64,000 nucleotides of DNA from Halorubrum sp. CBA1229 (GTDB lineage: Archaea > Halobacteriota > Halobacteria > Halobacteriales > Haloferacaceae): NCBI RefSeq assembly GCF_003721435.2, contig NZ_CP054585.1, positions 1,178,001 to 1,242,000 on the forward strand, read 5' to 3'. Shown piece after piece: positions 36,118 through 44,312 of the stretch (positions are counted from its first letter, which is position 1; each line of letters begins with the position of its first letter). The notes under the pieces were generated by a model that worked only from the letters and a program-made list of their open reading frames with translations, had not been told where the DNA came from and did no database searches. Made by a program: the position numbers and the translations under genes.

Positions 36118-36133
36118 TTTAGGCTTACCTAAA
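36118..36133. promoter_or_regulatory. operator 3, TTTAGG-N4-CCTAAA
   Basis: A perfect inverted repeat with spacer CTTA. Read on the minus strand it lies after an AT-rich box (TTAAAAG) and 5 bases before the binding-protein ATG, so it covers the likely leaderless transcription start. Confidence 0.9.
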
Positions 36134-36152
36134 TACTTTTAATCGTGTCGAT

Positions 36153-37334
36153 TCAGTCGTCCGCCGGCGCCGGCGTTCTCTGGATCGCGTCGAGGCAGTC
36201 GAGCCAGTCGCGCATGTACTCGCCGCAGTGGTTGAGGAACGCGCCGTTGTTCCACTCGGAGAAGTCGCCCTCCGCGAGCGCGTCGGCCATCTCCGCGAAC
36301 GCCGCCGCGAACGAGTCGGCGTCGTCAGCCTCGTCGTCGACGACTTCCCAGACGTGTTCGTTCAGCTCCAATCCCGCCACCTCGTTCGCGAGGTCGTCGA
36401 ACGTCGAGCGCGCGGCCTTGTTGTGCTCGCACAGCGGGTCGCCGTTGTAGATCCGCTTGCCGAGCACGTCGCAGGCGCGCTTGAGGAAGAGGCCCGACCA
36501 GATGTCGTCGAACCGCCCGACGTCCCACTCGTTGTCGTCCATCGGAAGCTGGTAGAACGCGGGGATCACCTCGCGGCGGAAGGCGAGGTTCATCGAGCAG
36601 ACGGTGAGGTAGTTTCCGCGCGCGGCGACGAAGTCCTCGCCGAAGTCGTCGGCGGTCGTCCGGGTCTGCGCCTGCCCTTCGAGGTCGCCGTCCATCAGGA
36701 TCCGGACCGCGTCGAGGTCCGGGACGTTCGTCCACAGCCCCTGCGAGGCGACGACCTCGCCGGCCTCGACGTCGACCGCGTCGGTCTCGACCGTCTCGTC
36801 CATCGCCGAGTAGGGGTAACCGCGCGGGTAGAGCCCGTGCTCGTCGGCGTTGTCGTAGAGGACGTTCACCCAGTCCTCGTCGGAGCGCACGCGCTCGATC
36901 GAGCCGCCGAACGCGAGGTTCTCCATGTGACGGCCGAAGTAGTCCTCCTCGTCGTGGGGGAGCGTGTCGTCGTCGATGAAGACGCCGTACTCGAAGGCGT
37001 CGTCGGCCCACATGTAGAGGAGTCCGAAGCTCGTCTCGGCGTGGCTCGCGGCCGGGACGACGTGGCCGTACTCCGCGACCTCGTTGGCCTCGTACCACTC
37101 CTCGCGGCGGGTGCCGTCGAAGACCTCGCCGGAGACGTCGAGGTCGTCGAGCATGGCGCGCATCTCGTCAACGTCACAGAAGTCCTCAGTGACGAGGACG
37201 AAGTGGAGCCGAGAGACATCGAACCCGTGTTCTCGGGCGTTCGCGACGTACTCGCGGAGGCACTCGTATTCGCGGATCGTGGGGACGATCACGCAGATGT
37301 CCTCGCTCGCGGCGTCTGGGCGGCGTTCTTCCAT
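36153..37334 (-). CDS. reversibly glycosylated polypeptide-like (GT75-like) protein
   Basis: This 393-residue soluble protein resembles RGP/UDP-arabinopyranose mutase family members. It has ICVIVPTIRE at the N terminus, the acidic triad FIDDDTLP (D121-D123), NYLTVCSMNLAFRREVIP, and the distinctive RFDDIWSGLFLKRACDVLG followed by CEHNKAA, matching the family's C-terminal signature. In plants these enzymes interconvert UDP-sugar ring forms and self-glycosylate. Function here could be a mutase or a glycosyltransferase. Operator 4 is 12 bases before the ATG; the gene lies 19 bases upstream of operator 3. Confidence 0.8.
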   Translation of the reverse strand: MEERRPDAASEDICVIVPTIREYECLREYVANAREHGFDVSRLHFVLVTEDFCDVDEMRAMLDDLDVSGEVFDGTRREEWYEANEVAEYGHVVPAASHAETSFGLLYMWADDAFEYGVFIDDDTLPHDEEDYFGRHMENLAFGGSIERVRSDEDWVNVLYDNADEHGLYPRGYPYSAMDETVETDAVDVEAGEVVASQGLWTNVPDLDAVRILMDGDLEGQAQTRTTADDFGEDFVAARGNYLTVCSMNLAFRREVIPAFYQLPMDDNEWDVGRFDDIWSGLFLKRACDVLGKRIYNGDPLCEHNKAARSTFDDLANEVAGLELNEHVWEVVDDEADDADSFAAAFAEMADALAEGDFSEWNNGAFLNHCGEYMRDWLDCLDAIQRTPAPADD

Positions 37335-37345
37335 ACTCCAACGTT

Positions 37346-37361
37346 TTTAGGTTGGCCTAAA
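37346..37361. promoter_or_regulatory. operator 4, TTTAGG-N4-CCTAAA
   Basis: A perfect inverted repeat with spacer TTGG ahead of the RGP-like gene. It overlaps the stop codon of the upstream flippase gene (37357-37359), so a regulatory site has been kept inside a coding end. Confidence 0.88.
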
Positions 37362-38592
37362 AATCTGACGGTCCGGAGTGCGACGACTCGCTCTCTCCGG
37401 CGGCGTTCGGCGCCGTATCGCCGGCCGCGTCCCCCGCACCGGCGTCGCCGGCGACGCTCCCCCCGTCGGCCTGCACCGGGGGAGTCGACTCGCCGTCCCC
37501 CGCGGGACCGGCGGTCGGCGAAACTCCGAGCGCGAGCGCGGCGACCCCACCGCCGGCGAGCGTGACGGCGTTCTTCAGCGCGTGGTCGAGGATCGCCGCC
37601 GCGAGCGCCGTCTCGACCGGGAGCCCCGTCGCGCTCACGACGAGGCCGGTGAACGCCGCCTCGTACAGCCCGATGCCGCCCTGCGAGAGCGGGAGCACCT
37701 TCGCGAGGTTGCCGACGCTGACCGCGAGCGTCCCGACGACGAGCAGCGTCGGAGTCGGGACGGCCCCCCCGACCCCGCCCGTGAGCGCGGCGAGCACGAG
37801 CACGGCGGTGAGGACGTCGAGCGCCCAGATCAGAACGCTCCAGAGGAACACCGCTCCGAGGCGACGCGGATCGGCGGCGACGACCCTGACGGACGCGCCG
37901 AACCGGACGGCGGCGTCGACGACTCGCGCGAGTCGGGAGCGGTCCGGCCCGAGGCCCGCGACCCGAGCTCGGAGCCCGGGTCCGAATCGCCGGTCGCTCC
38001 GGGCGACCGCGACGGTCGCGACCGAGAGGACGCCGGCGACGGCGGCGATGCCGGCCGCGGCCGCGAGCGCGGTCGACGGCGCGACGGTGCCCACCGACTC
38101 GCCCGACTCGGGCGACCGACCGGTCAGGAGCAGGAACGCGAGCGCGACGCCCCCGAGCGCGCCGATGGCGACGAGGTCGAACGCGCGCTCGACCGCGAGC
38201 GAGGCGACGCCGGGCGGATACGGCACGTCCCGCCGGTCCTTGAGCAGGTACGCGCGGACCCCGTCGCCGGCGCGGGCCGGGACGACGAGGTTCGCGGTCT
38301 GGCTGGCGAAGACGGTCGCGGTGAGGAAGCCGGTCCGGCAGCGGCGGTCCATGGCCGCGAGCACGTCGCCGTACCGCCGCCCCCTGACCGGCCACGAGAG
38401 CAGGTAGATACCGAGCGCGACGGTCAGAAGCGCCGGGTCGGCCGACGTCACCGCCGCGACTACCGCGTCCGCGTCGAGGCCCCGGGCGAGGACCGCCGCG
38501 CCGAGGCCGAGGACGACGAGCGTCCCGAGAGCGGTGAGCCGCTCCCGCGAGAACCCGGCGCGGAGCCGGTCCCCGAGGTCGGTCCCCGTCAC
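37357..38592 (-). CDS. AglD/AglR-like flippase family membrane protein (UPF0104)
   Basis: The 411-residue protein has about eight membrane spans and the features of the lysylphosphatidylglycerol synthase/AglD transmembrane domain: SQTANLVVPARAGDGVRAYLL, VERAFDLVAIG, and KVLPLSQGGIGLYEAAF. Members flip or help transfer dolichol-linked sugars (Haloferax AglR/AglD). The GTG at 38592 is chosen because sequence upstream in frame is Arg/Pro-rich and crosses operator 5. The GTG overlaps the TGA of a 29-codon upstream ORF. The C-terminal 60 residues are a Gly/Asp/Ala-rich tail. Confidence 0.85.
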   Translation of the reverse strand: MTGTDLGDRLRAGFSRERLTALGTLVVLGLGAAVLARGLDADAVVAAVTSADPALLTVALGIYLLSWPVRGRRYGDVLAAMDRRCRTGFLTATVFASQTANLVVPARAGDGVRAYLLKDRRDVPYPPGVASLAVERAFDLVAIGALGGVALAFLLLTGRSPESGESVGTVAPSTALAAAAGIAAVAGVLSVATVAVARSDRRFGPGLRARVAGLGPDRSRLARVVDAAVRFGASVRVVAADPRRLGAVFLWSVLIWALDVLTAVLVLAALTGGVGGAVPTPTLLVVGTLAVSVGNLAKVLPLSQGGIGLYEAAFTGLVVSATGLPVETALAAAILDHALKNAVTLAGGGVAALALGVSPTAGPAGDGESTPPVQADGGSVAGDAGAGDAAGDTAPNAAGESESSHSGPSDF

Positions 38593-38678
38593 GGGTGTCG
38601 ACCTCCGCACCGAAGCGGTCGGAGCCGCCCGGCCGTCGCACCGGTACGCGGGCGTTCGGGGCGCCGTTCGACGGTCAT
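38589..38678 (-). other. 29-codon upstream ORF coupled to the flippase gene
   Basis: ATG at 38678 lies about 28 bases after a TTATATG box (about 38702-38709), as expected for a leaderless start, and just after operator 5. The ORF (begins MTVERRPERP, very Arg-rich) ends in a TGA that overlaps the flippase GTG as GTGA. It could be a coupling or regulatory leader; the peptide has no recognised domain. Confidence 0.5.
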
Positions 38679-38685
38679 ACGTTGA

Positions 38686-38701
38686 TTTAGGTTGCCCTAA
38701 A
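38686..38701. promoter_or_regulatory. operator 5, TTTAGG-N4-CCTAAA
   Basis: A perfect inverted repeat with spacer TTGC, lying between the TATA-like box at about 38702-38709 and the upstream-ORF ATG (38678). It would cover the transcription start of the flippase unit. Confidence 0.88.
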
Positions 38702-38821
38702 ACATATAACGCTGACGGTTCGGCGACCGGGGTCGGCCGCCGTCGGGAGAGCAACCGTCCGCGTTCCCGCGAGATGCCGACCGCCGAAAGGTGCTTTTGT
38801 GTGTCTATCGAAATACTGCAC

Positions 38822-39094
38822 ATGTCCGACACCGTCCGAATGTGGCTCGTCGAGCGGACGTACTCCGACGACGAGCAGAACATGGTGATCCTCACGTACG
38901 CCACCCCGGACGGCGAGCGCTACTTCCGGAAGGAGCGCGCGCTCACCTCCTTCACCGACGTGCGCGACACGACGGCCGCCGTCGACGCCGAGCCCGAGAA
39001 CGTCGGCGCGGTCGACGACCCGGCCGACCGCGAGCGGTACGCGGCCGAGGCAGAGCGAATGGCGGCGGCCCACGCCCCCGACGACGTGATCTGA
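38822..39094 (+). CDS. conserved small haloarchaeal protein (90 aa)
   Basis: The product starts MSDTVRMWLVERTYSDDEQN and includes ILTYATPDGERYFRKERALTSF then an acidic helical end (DRERYAAEAERMAAAHAP). The open frame extends upstream, but the ATG at 38822 follows the AT-rich CTATCGAAATA and matches the usual N terminus. It resembles a conserved haloarchaeal family without assigned function. No membrane segment. Divergent from the flippase gene. Confidence 0.75.
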   Translation: MSDTVRMWLVERTYSDDEQNMVILTYATPDGERYFRKERALTSFTDVRDTTAAVDAEPENVGAVDDPADRERYAAEAERMAAAHAPDDVI

Positions 39095-39188
39095 TCGGCG
39101 GAACCGACCGCCGTGCCCGTCGGGACGCGGCGCCGCCGTCGGCGAGCCGCGGCGGCGTTTAAGTCGGTCCGACGCGAACGTCCCGCCG

Positions 39189-39749
39189 ATGCGCGCCACC
39201 CTCGAAACCCTCGCGGCCGCCGCGCTCGTCGGGGTCGCGCAGGGGGCGCTGCGCCTCGTCGGCCTCGCGGGCGTCTTCGCGCTCGCGGCCCCGCTGTCCG
39301 TCGCTCCCTGGACCGTCGTCACCAGCGTGTACGCGCACGGGTCGATCGGTCACCTGCTGGCGAACGGGCTCGCGCTGCTCCTCGTCGGCCCGCTCGTCGA
39401 ACGGCGGACGACGCGGCCCCGCTTCCACGCGTTCGTGGTGGCGACCGGGGCGGTCGCCGGGATCGCGCAGGTGACGCTCGGCGGGGTGATCGGTCCGCCG
39501 ACCGCCGTGTTGGGGCTGAGCGGCGCCGTCTTCGCGCTCGGCGGCTACCTGCTCGCCGGCAACGTCGTGACCGCGACGCTGTTCGACCGACTGCGGCTCC
39601 CGCCGCGCGCGCAGTTCGCGCTGTTCGGGCTCGCCGCCGTCGCGCTCACCGCGACGACCGCGGCGCCGGGCGTCGCCCTGATCGCCCACGCGACCGGCGC
39701 GTTCTGCGGGCTCCTCGCGGGACGCGTGGGGGTATTGGACGTTCGGTGA
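39189..39749 (+). CDS. rhomboid-family intramembrane serine protease
   Basis: The 186-residue protein has about six hydrophobic segments. Rhomboid signatures are HGSIGHLLANG (H55, N59, the oxyanion-hole pair), the catalytic Ser in LGLSGAVFALGG (S111), and the partner His in ALIAHATGAF (H167). It is a compact six-span form. It would cut membrane proteins within the lipid bilayer; the substrate is unknown. Monocistronic and convergent with rps10. Confidence 0.87.
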   Translation: MRATLETLAAAALVGVAQGALRLVGLAGVFALAAPLSVAPWTVVTSVYAHGSIGHLLANGLALLLVGPLVERRTTRPRFHAFVVATGAVAGIAQVTLGGVIGPPTAVLGLSGAVFALGGYLLAGNVVTATLFDRLRLPPRAQFALFGLAAVALTATTAAPGVALIAHATGAFCGLLAGRVGVLDVR

Positions 39750-39818
39750 AAACGGAGCGACGGCGCCGCCGCTGGCGACGGTAAATAAAACGAAGAGAGC
39801 GGAAATACGCCCTAGCGC

Positions 39819-40127
39819 TTAGTCTTCGAGAACGATCTCGATGCTGACGTCGTTCGGCACTTGGACGCGCATGAGCTGGCGGAGCGCGCGTTCGTCGGCG
39901 TCGATGTCGATCAGACGCTTGTGGACGCGCATCTCCCAGTGCTCCCACGTCGCCGTCCCCTCACCGTCCGGGGACTTTCGCGACGGGATCTCGAGCGTCT
40001 TCGTCGGCAGCGGGATCGGGCCCGACAGGGCGACCCCCGTCGAGTCCGCGATCTCGCGGACGTCGTCGCAGATGTCGTCGAGGTCCTCGGGGCTCGTGCC
40101 GGCGAGGCGGACGCGTGCCTGCTGCAT
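39819..40127 (-). CDS. rps10: 30S ribosomal protein S10
   Basis: The 102-residue protein starts [20 protein letters not shown] and has [20 protein letters not shown] and [18 protein letters not shown], the standard archaeal/eukaryotic uS10 (S20e) features. Length is normal. It lies 3 bases after the EF-1alpha stop, the usual archaeal tuf-rps10 pairing, so it is co-transcribed. Confidence 0.97.
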   Translation of the reverse strand: MQQARVRLAGTSPEDLDDICDDVREIADSTGVALSGPIPLPTKTLEIPSRKSPDGEGTATWEHWEMRVHKRLIDIDADERALRQLMRVQVPNDVSIEIVLED

Positions 40128-40130
40128 CGA

Positions 40131-41396
40131 TTATCGCTCGTTGACTTCGAGCACCTTGCCGGCCGCGATGGTCTGACCCATGTCGCGGATGGCGAAGCTG
40201 CCGAGTTCCGGGATCTCGCCGGACGGCTCGATGCTGAGCGGTTTCTGGGGGCGCACGGTGACGACCGCGGCGTCGCCGGACTTGATGAAGTCCGGGTTCT
40301 CCTCGGCGACCTCGCCGGACGACGGGTCGATCTTCTGATCGATCGACTCGATCGTACAGGCGACCTGCGCCGTGTGGGCGTGGAAGACGGGCGTGTACCC
40401 GGCCGTGATGACCGACGGGTGCTGCATGACGACGACCTGCGCCTTGAACGTCTCGGCGACGCTCGGCGGGTCGTCGGCCGGACCACAGACGTCGCCGCGA
40501 CGGATGTCGTCCTTGCCGATGCCGCGGACGTTGAACCCGACGTTGTCACCGGGCTCGGCCTTGGGCACTTCCTCGTGGTGCATCTCGACCGTCTTCACTT
40601 CGCCGCCCACGTCGGACGGCTGGAAGGAGACGTTGTCGCCGGTGTTGAGGATCCCGGTCTCGACGCGTCCCACGGGGACGGTCCCGATGCCGGAGATGGT
40701 GTAGACGTCCTGGATGGGGAGTCGGAGCGGCGCGTCCGTCGGCGGCTCGGACTCCGGCAGGTCGTTAAGCGACTCCAGCAGAGTGGGGCCGTCGTACCAA
40801 GGCGTGTTCTCGGACGCCTCGGAGACGTTGTCGCCCTCGAACGCGGAGATCGGCACGAAGGTCGTGTCGTCGGTCGCGAAGCGGACCTGGTTGAGCAGGT
40901 TCTTGACCTCCTCGATGACCTCGTTGTAGGTGGACTCCTGGTAGTCGACCAGGTCCATCTTGTTGACGCCGATGATGAGCTCGTTGATGCCCAGCGTGCG
41001 GGCCAGGAACACGTGCTCTCGGGTCTGGGGCGCGACGCCGTCGTCGGCCGCGACGACGAGCACCGCGTTGTCGGCCTGCGAGGCGCCCGTGATCATGTTC
41101 TTCACGAAGTCACGGTGGCCCGGGCAGTCGACGATGGTGAAGTAGTAGTTGTCCGTGTCGAACTCCTGGTGGGCGATGTCGATCGTGACGCCGCGCTCGC
41201 GCTCCTCGGCGAGGTTGTCCATCACGTAGGCGAACTCGAAGCCGCCCTTGCCCTTCTCTTCGGCTTCCTCGCGGTGCTGCTCGATTACGTGCTCGGGGAC
41301 GCTCCCCGTCTCGAAGAGGAGGCGACCCACGAGCGTACTCTTGCCGTGGTCGACGTGGCCGATAATGGCCAGGTTCTGGTGCGGTTTGTCACTCAT
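40131..41396 (-). CDS. tuf: translation elongation factor EF-1alpha
   Basis: The 421-residue GTPase delivers aminoacyl-tRNA to the ribosome. G1 is [10 protein letters not shown]2 region includes [13 protein letters not shown]3 is DCPGH, and G4 is NKMD. Domains II and III follow with the [12 protein letters not shown] barrel and the [17 protein letters not shown] end. The ATG at 41396 gives the standard [18 protein letters not shown] start; the upstream open frame is an extension without homology. Confidence 0.97.
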   Translation of the reverse strand: MSDKPHQNLAIIGHVDHGKSTLVGRLLFETGSVPEHVIEQHREEAEEKGKGGFEFAYVMDNLAEERERGVTIDIAHQEFDTDNYYFTIVDCPGHRDFVKNMITGASQADNAVLVVAADDGVAPQTREHVFLARTLGINELIIGVNKMDLVDYQESTYNEVIEEVKNLLNQVRFATDDTTFVPISAFEGDNVSEASENTPWYDGPTLLESLNDLPESEPPTDAPLRLPIQDVYTISGIGTVPVGRVETGILNTGDNVSFQPSDVGGEVKTVEMHHEEVPKAEPGDNVGFNVRGIGKDDIRRGDVCGPADDPPSVAETFKAQVVVMQHPSVITAGYTPVFHAHTAQVACTIESIDQKIDPSSGEVAEENPDFIKSGDAAVVTVRPQKPLSIEPSGEIPELGSFAIRDMGQTIAAGKVLEVNER

Positions 41397-41593
41397 GGGG
41401 TAATCACGCGCTAAGGCGCTCTGTGAGTAAGTTTCGGTTGATTCCACTAAAACGGTTTCGATACGGCCCACAGAGTATCGCGCCGCAGTCGGGCGATTCT
41501 CGACAACGCGGGGCACGGCAGCGCGACGCATGGGCGGGGTCGCGATAGCGGGAGCTGACCGCGTCGGAATCGACCCGACCGGAGCGGCAGCGG

Positions 41594-42580
41594 CTACTCC
41601 AACCGGCCGACGTCTCCGAGCACCGCGCTCGCGGTCTCCGGACCACCGGCGCCCCGGCCCGAGATGTTGAGCCGGCCGGCGTGCGTGGTCTCGATCTGGA
41701 CGATGTTCTGCGTCCCGGAGACCGCGAGCGTCCCGTTCTCGGGGACGAGCCGCGGAGCGACCCGGACGGTCTCCCCGGTCGCCTCGCCGATAAGCCGGAC
41801 CGTCCGGCCGTCCTCGGCGGCGAGCCGGAGCGCCGAGCCGGGCACGTCGCGGATCCCCGCCACGTCGGCGTCGTCGAGCGTGAACTCCCGGGCGTCGGCC
41901 GGGTCGTCAGCCGCGCCGAACGAGAGCACGTTCGCGAGGATGACGCACTTGAGCGCGGCGTCGGTCCCGTCGACGTCGAAGGAGGGGTCGGCCTCGGCGA
42001 CGCCGAGGTCCTGCGCCTCCGCGAGCACGTGCTCGTAGTCGAGCCCCTCCGCGGCCATCCGGGTGAGGATGAAGTTCGCCGTCCCGTTGAGTACGCCGCG
42101 GACCGCGGTGACGTGGCCGGGCTCGATGTCCTCGACGGTCGAGACCGCGGGGATCGCCCCGCCGACGGTCGCCTCGAACCGGATCTCGCCCGCGCTGTCG
42201 TCGACGGCGGCCCGCAGGTCGCCGAAGCGCTCCGCGACCGGGCCCTTGTTCGCGAGCACGGCGTGGCGGTCGCGCTCCAGCGCGCGAGTCACGTGCGAGA
42301 AGCCGGGCTCGGCGTCGCCGAGGGTCGTCGGCGTCGCCTCGACGAGGACGTCGTAGTCGGCCGCGAGCGCGTCCGCGGGGTCGTCGTCGCCGACGATCCC
42401 CCGCTCCGTCTTCCGGGCCACCACCGCGTCGGGGTCGACGCCGGCGTCCCGGCCGCCCGTCCCGTCCGCGACGACCGCCGTCGAGGAGTCCGCGACGGCG
42501 ACGACCTCGTGGCCGTACTCGCTCGCGAGGTCGACGACAGAGCGCCCGACCGCGCCCGCGCCGACGACGGCGAGTCTCAC
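41594..42580 (-). CDS. hom: homoserine dehydrogenase
   Basis: The 328-residue enzyme reduces aspartate semialdehyde to homoserine in the threonine/methionine branch. The NAD(P) motif is [12 protein letters not shown], with the catalytic Lys in [11 protein letters not shown] and the family stretch [14 protein letters not shown]. It is a short form without a C-terminal ACT domain. Its GTG start overlaps the stop of the ACT-domain gene as GTGA, so the regulatory domain is carried by the separate upstream partner. Position before EF-1alpha is common in haloarchaea. Confidence 0.92.
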   Translation of the reverse strand: MRLAVVGAGAVGRSVVDLASEYGHEVVAVADSSTAVVADGTGGRDAGVDPDAVVARKTERGIVGDDDPADALAADYDVLVEATPTTLGDAEPGFSHVTRALERDRHAVLANKGPVAERFGDLRAAVDDSAGEIRFEATVGGAIPAVSTVEDIEPGHVTAVRGVLNGTANFILTRMAAEGLDYEHVLAEAQDLGVAEADPSFDVDGTDAALKCVILANVLSFGAADDPADAREFTLDDADVAGIRDVPGSALRLAAEDGRTVRLIGEATGETVRVAPRLVPENGTLAVSGTQNIVQIETTHAGRLNISGRGAGGPETASAVLGDVGRLE

Positions 42581-43164
42581 GCCTCCACCCCCGTGAGCGG
42601 CTCGACCAGGCGTAGCTCCTTCTCCTCGGCCAGCTCCCGGACCGCCGCGAGCGCGGCCTCCGTCTCGCCGGCGCGGGCCTCTAGGCGAAGCCGCGCGCTC
42701 GACGCCTCCTCGGTCCCCTGGGGGGCCGCGAGCGACACGTCGGCGACCGACGCCGACGCGCACGCCTCGATCCGCGAGAGCGTGTCGGAGAGGTCAGTGT
42801 CGATGAGGTGGCCGAACAGCAGCAGCGTCACCTCCTCGGCGTACCGCTCTGTCCCCGCCTGCATCACGTTCACGCCCTCGCTCCGGAGGGCCTCGACGAT
42901 CCCCTCGAAGCGCTCCTGCGTGGCTTCGAAGTCGACTTCGACCGGGATCCGACCGCGCGGGGTCTTGTTCCCGCGCTCGTGGTAGATCGAGAGGAGGTTC
43001 CCCCCGTTGTCGGCGATCGGTTGGAGGGCGGCGAGCAACTGCCCCGGCTCGTCGACGAGCTCGAGCCGCACCGTGTGCGTCGACGGCGTCGCCGAGGCGT
43101 GCCCGCCGTCTGGGGTGGGATCGTCATCCGCCCGGCCGTCGACCCCCTCGGGCGCGTCGCTCAC
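42577..43164 (-). CDS. ACT-domain amino-acid-binding partner of homoserine dehydrogenase
   Basis: The 195-residue protein has an acidic N terminus and then an ACT domain (THTVRLELVDEPGQLLAALQ, with DNGGNLLSIYHERG), followed by a second half with the same fold pattern (EASSARLRLEARAGETEAAL). ACT domains bind amino acids allosterically, so it probably gives feedback control to the adjacent hom product. The GTG start at 43164 overlaps the TGA of a threonine-rich upstream ORF, and its own TGA overlaps hom. Confidence 0.85.
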   Translation of the reverse strand: MSDAPEGVDGRADDDPTPDGGHASATPSTHTVRLELVDEPGQLLAALQPIADNGGNLLSIYHERGNKTPRGRIPVEVDFEATQERFEGIVEALRSEGVNVMQAGTERYAEEVTLLLFGHLIDTDLSDTLSRIEACASASVADVSLAAPQGTEEASSARLRLEARAGETEAALAAVRELAEEKELRLVEPLTGVEA

Positions 43165-43328
43165 GCCGCCACCTCCGCGGGGCCCGCCGGATCGACACCG
43201 GGGATGACCGTCGCCAGCGGCGCGATCGCCGCTGTGGTCGGCGTCCGGCACGGTCCTGTCGGCGGCGCGGAGCGGTCGCTTGCTGGCTCCGTCGCGGTGC
43301 GCCGAGCGGGAGTCGTGCCCGTCTGCAT
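43161..43328 (-). other. threonine-rich leader ORF of the hom operon (55 aa)
   Basis: The ATG lies 28 bases after a TATA box (43354-43359), so it is the predicted leaderless start of the operon transcript. The peptide begins MQTGTTPARRTATEP and has 10 Thr in 55 residues. Its TGA overlaps the GTG of the ACT-domain gene (GTGA). It is positioned like a leader peptide, and the operon makes a threonine precursor, but a regulatory role is inference. No protein domain is seen. Confidence 0.5.
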
Positions 43329-43353
43329 ACCAGAAAGGAGTCGGGGGATCCGG

Positions 43354-43359
43354 TATAAG
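43354..43359 (-). promoter_or_regulatory. TATA box of the hom operon
   Basis: Read on the minus strand the sequence is CTTATA, centred 28 bases before the ATG of the leader ORF at 43328. It defines that ATG, not the downstream GTG at 43164, as the probable transcript 5' end. Confidence 0.6.
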
Positions 43360-43536
43360 CCTTCGGCGATGGCAGGCGTTGCCTCGCTTCGTTCCGTGTG
43401 AACTTACGGCACGGAGAGCGGCGGGGACGGTCCGACGGGGAGGGAGGAGTTCCGTCGAGCCCCCGGACGAGGTGGGTGTACAGCCCTCGAAACGGGCAAA
43501 AAGAATTTTCGGATGGCGGCGGTACCGTCCGCGCTG

Positions 43537-44193
43537 ATGCCCTCCACCGACAGGCGACCGGTGCTGACGTACATCGCGCTCGCGATGACGGGATTGGTCG
43601 GAGCCGATCTGGCGGTGAAAGCGACCGAATCGCGGGACGAACCGCCCTCGTGGGGCCCTCCCGTCGAGGGCGGGCACGGGGACTGGGCGATCATCGACGA
43701 GGACACCGACCGGGTCGACGACGAGGGGATCGACGCGACCCTCGTGCTGACGGTTCAGGGGCCGAACGACGGCTCCGACCGGTTCGACGACGAGGGGATC
43801 CGCATCGTCAGCTACGAGGCGATCGTGGACGACGACGACCCGGACTGGACCTACACCCTCGGACGACCGCGCCTCTCGCTCCGCCTCAGCACGAACGGCG
43901 CGGGGACGGTCTTCTTCTCGAACGCCAACGCGTACGGGGACACGTCGGACCGCGACGTGACCGGACGCACCGAGATCCGCCACGCGTTCGACGCCGGGAG
44001 CGGCCGGGGAGCCGTGAATCCGATCCTGAACTACTCGGGGCCCGCCGACGGCGACGGAACCAGTGCGGACGCGACCATGGAGTCGACCGTTACCGTTCCG
44101 ATACTGAAAACGTGGCTTCGGGGGGTCGGCGGCCGGATCGAGGCCGGGACGCTTCGGTGCGAGATCACGGAGACGGTCACCTTCGTCGGGTGA
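43537..44193 (+). CDS. exported or anchored protein of unknown function (218 aa)
   Basis: The N terminus (MPSTDRRPVLTYIALAMTGLVGADLAV) is a basic start and one hydrophobic segment, so the protein is either secreted or anchored. The rest is acidic and beta-rich, with WAIIDEDTDRVDDEGID and repeated short beta strands. There are no catalytic residues. An upstream in-frame ATG (43513) exists; 43537 is better placed relative to the AT-rich box at 43498-43509. No family recognised. Confidence 0.65.
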   Translation: MPSTDRRPVLTYIALAMTGLVGADLAVKATESRDEPPSWGPPVEGGHGDWAIIDEDTDRVDDEGIDATLVLTVQGPNDGSDRFDDEGIRIVSYEAIVDDDDPDWTYTLGRPRLSLRLSTNGAGTVFFSNANAYGDTSDRDVTGRTEIRHAFDAGSGRGAVNPILNYSGPADGDGTSADATMESTVTVPILKTWLRGVGGRIEAGTLRCEITETVTFVG

Positions 44194-44312
44194 CCGCGAC
44201 CGCGAGAGCCCATCCGGATTCGGCGGGAGAGATCTCTCGGTCACGAGGAAACGCCGCAAAAGCGGAGTCCGCTAACCCGAAGCAGACCGCGACCGCGGAC
44301 CGCGTCGCCGAC

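Noticed and set aside
37289-38641. 450-codon frame shadow over the flippase gene
   Set aside because: It is an Arg-rich alternate frame; the flippase frame has clear membrane segments and family motifs. Only its first 29 codons from ATG 38678 are kept as a possible leader.
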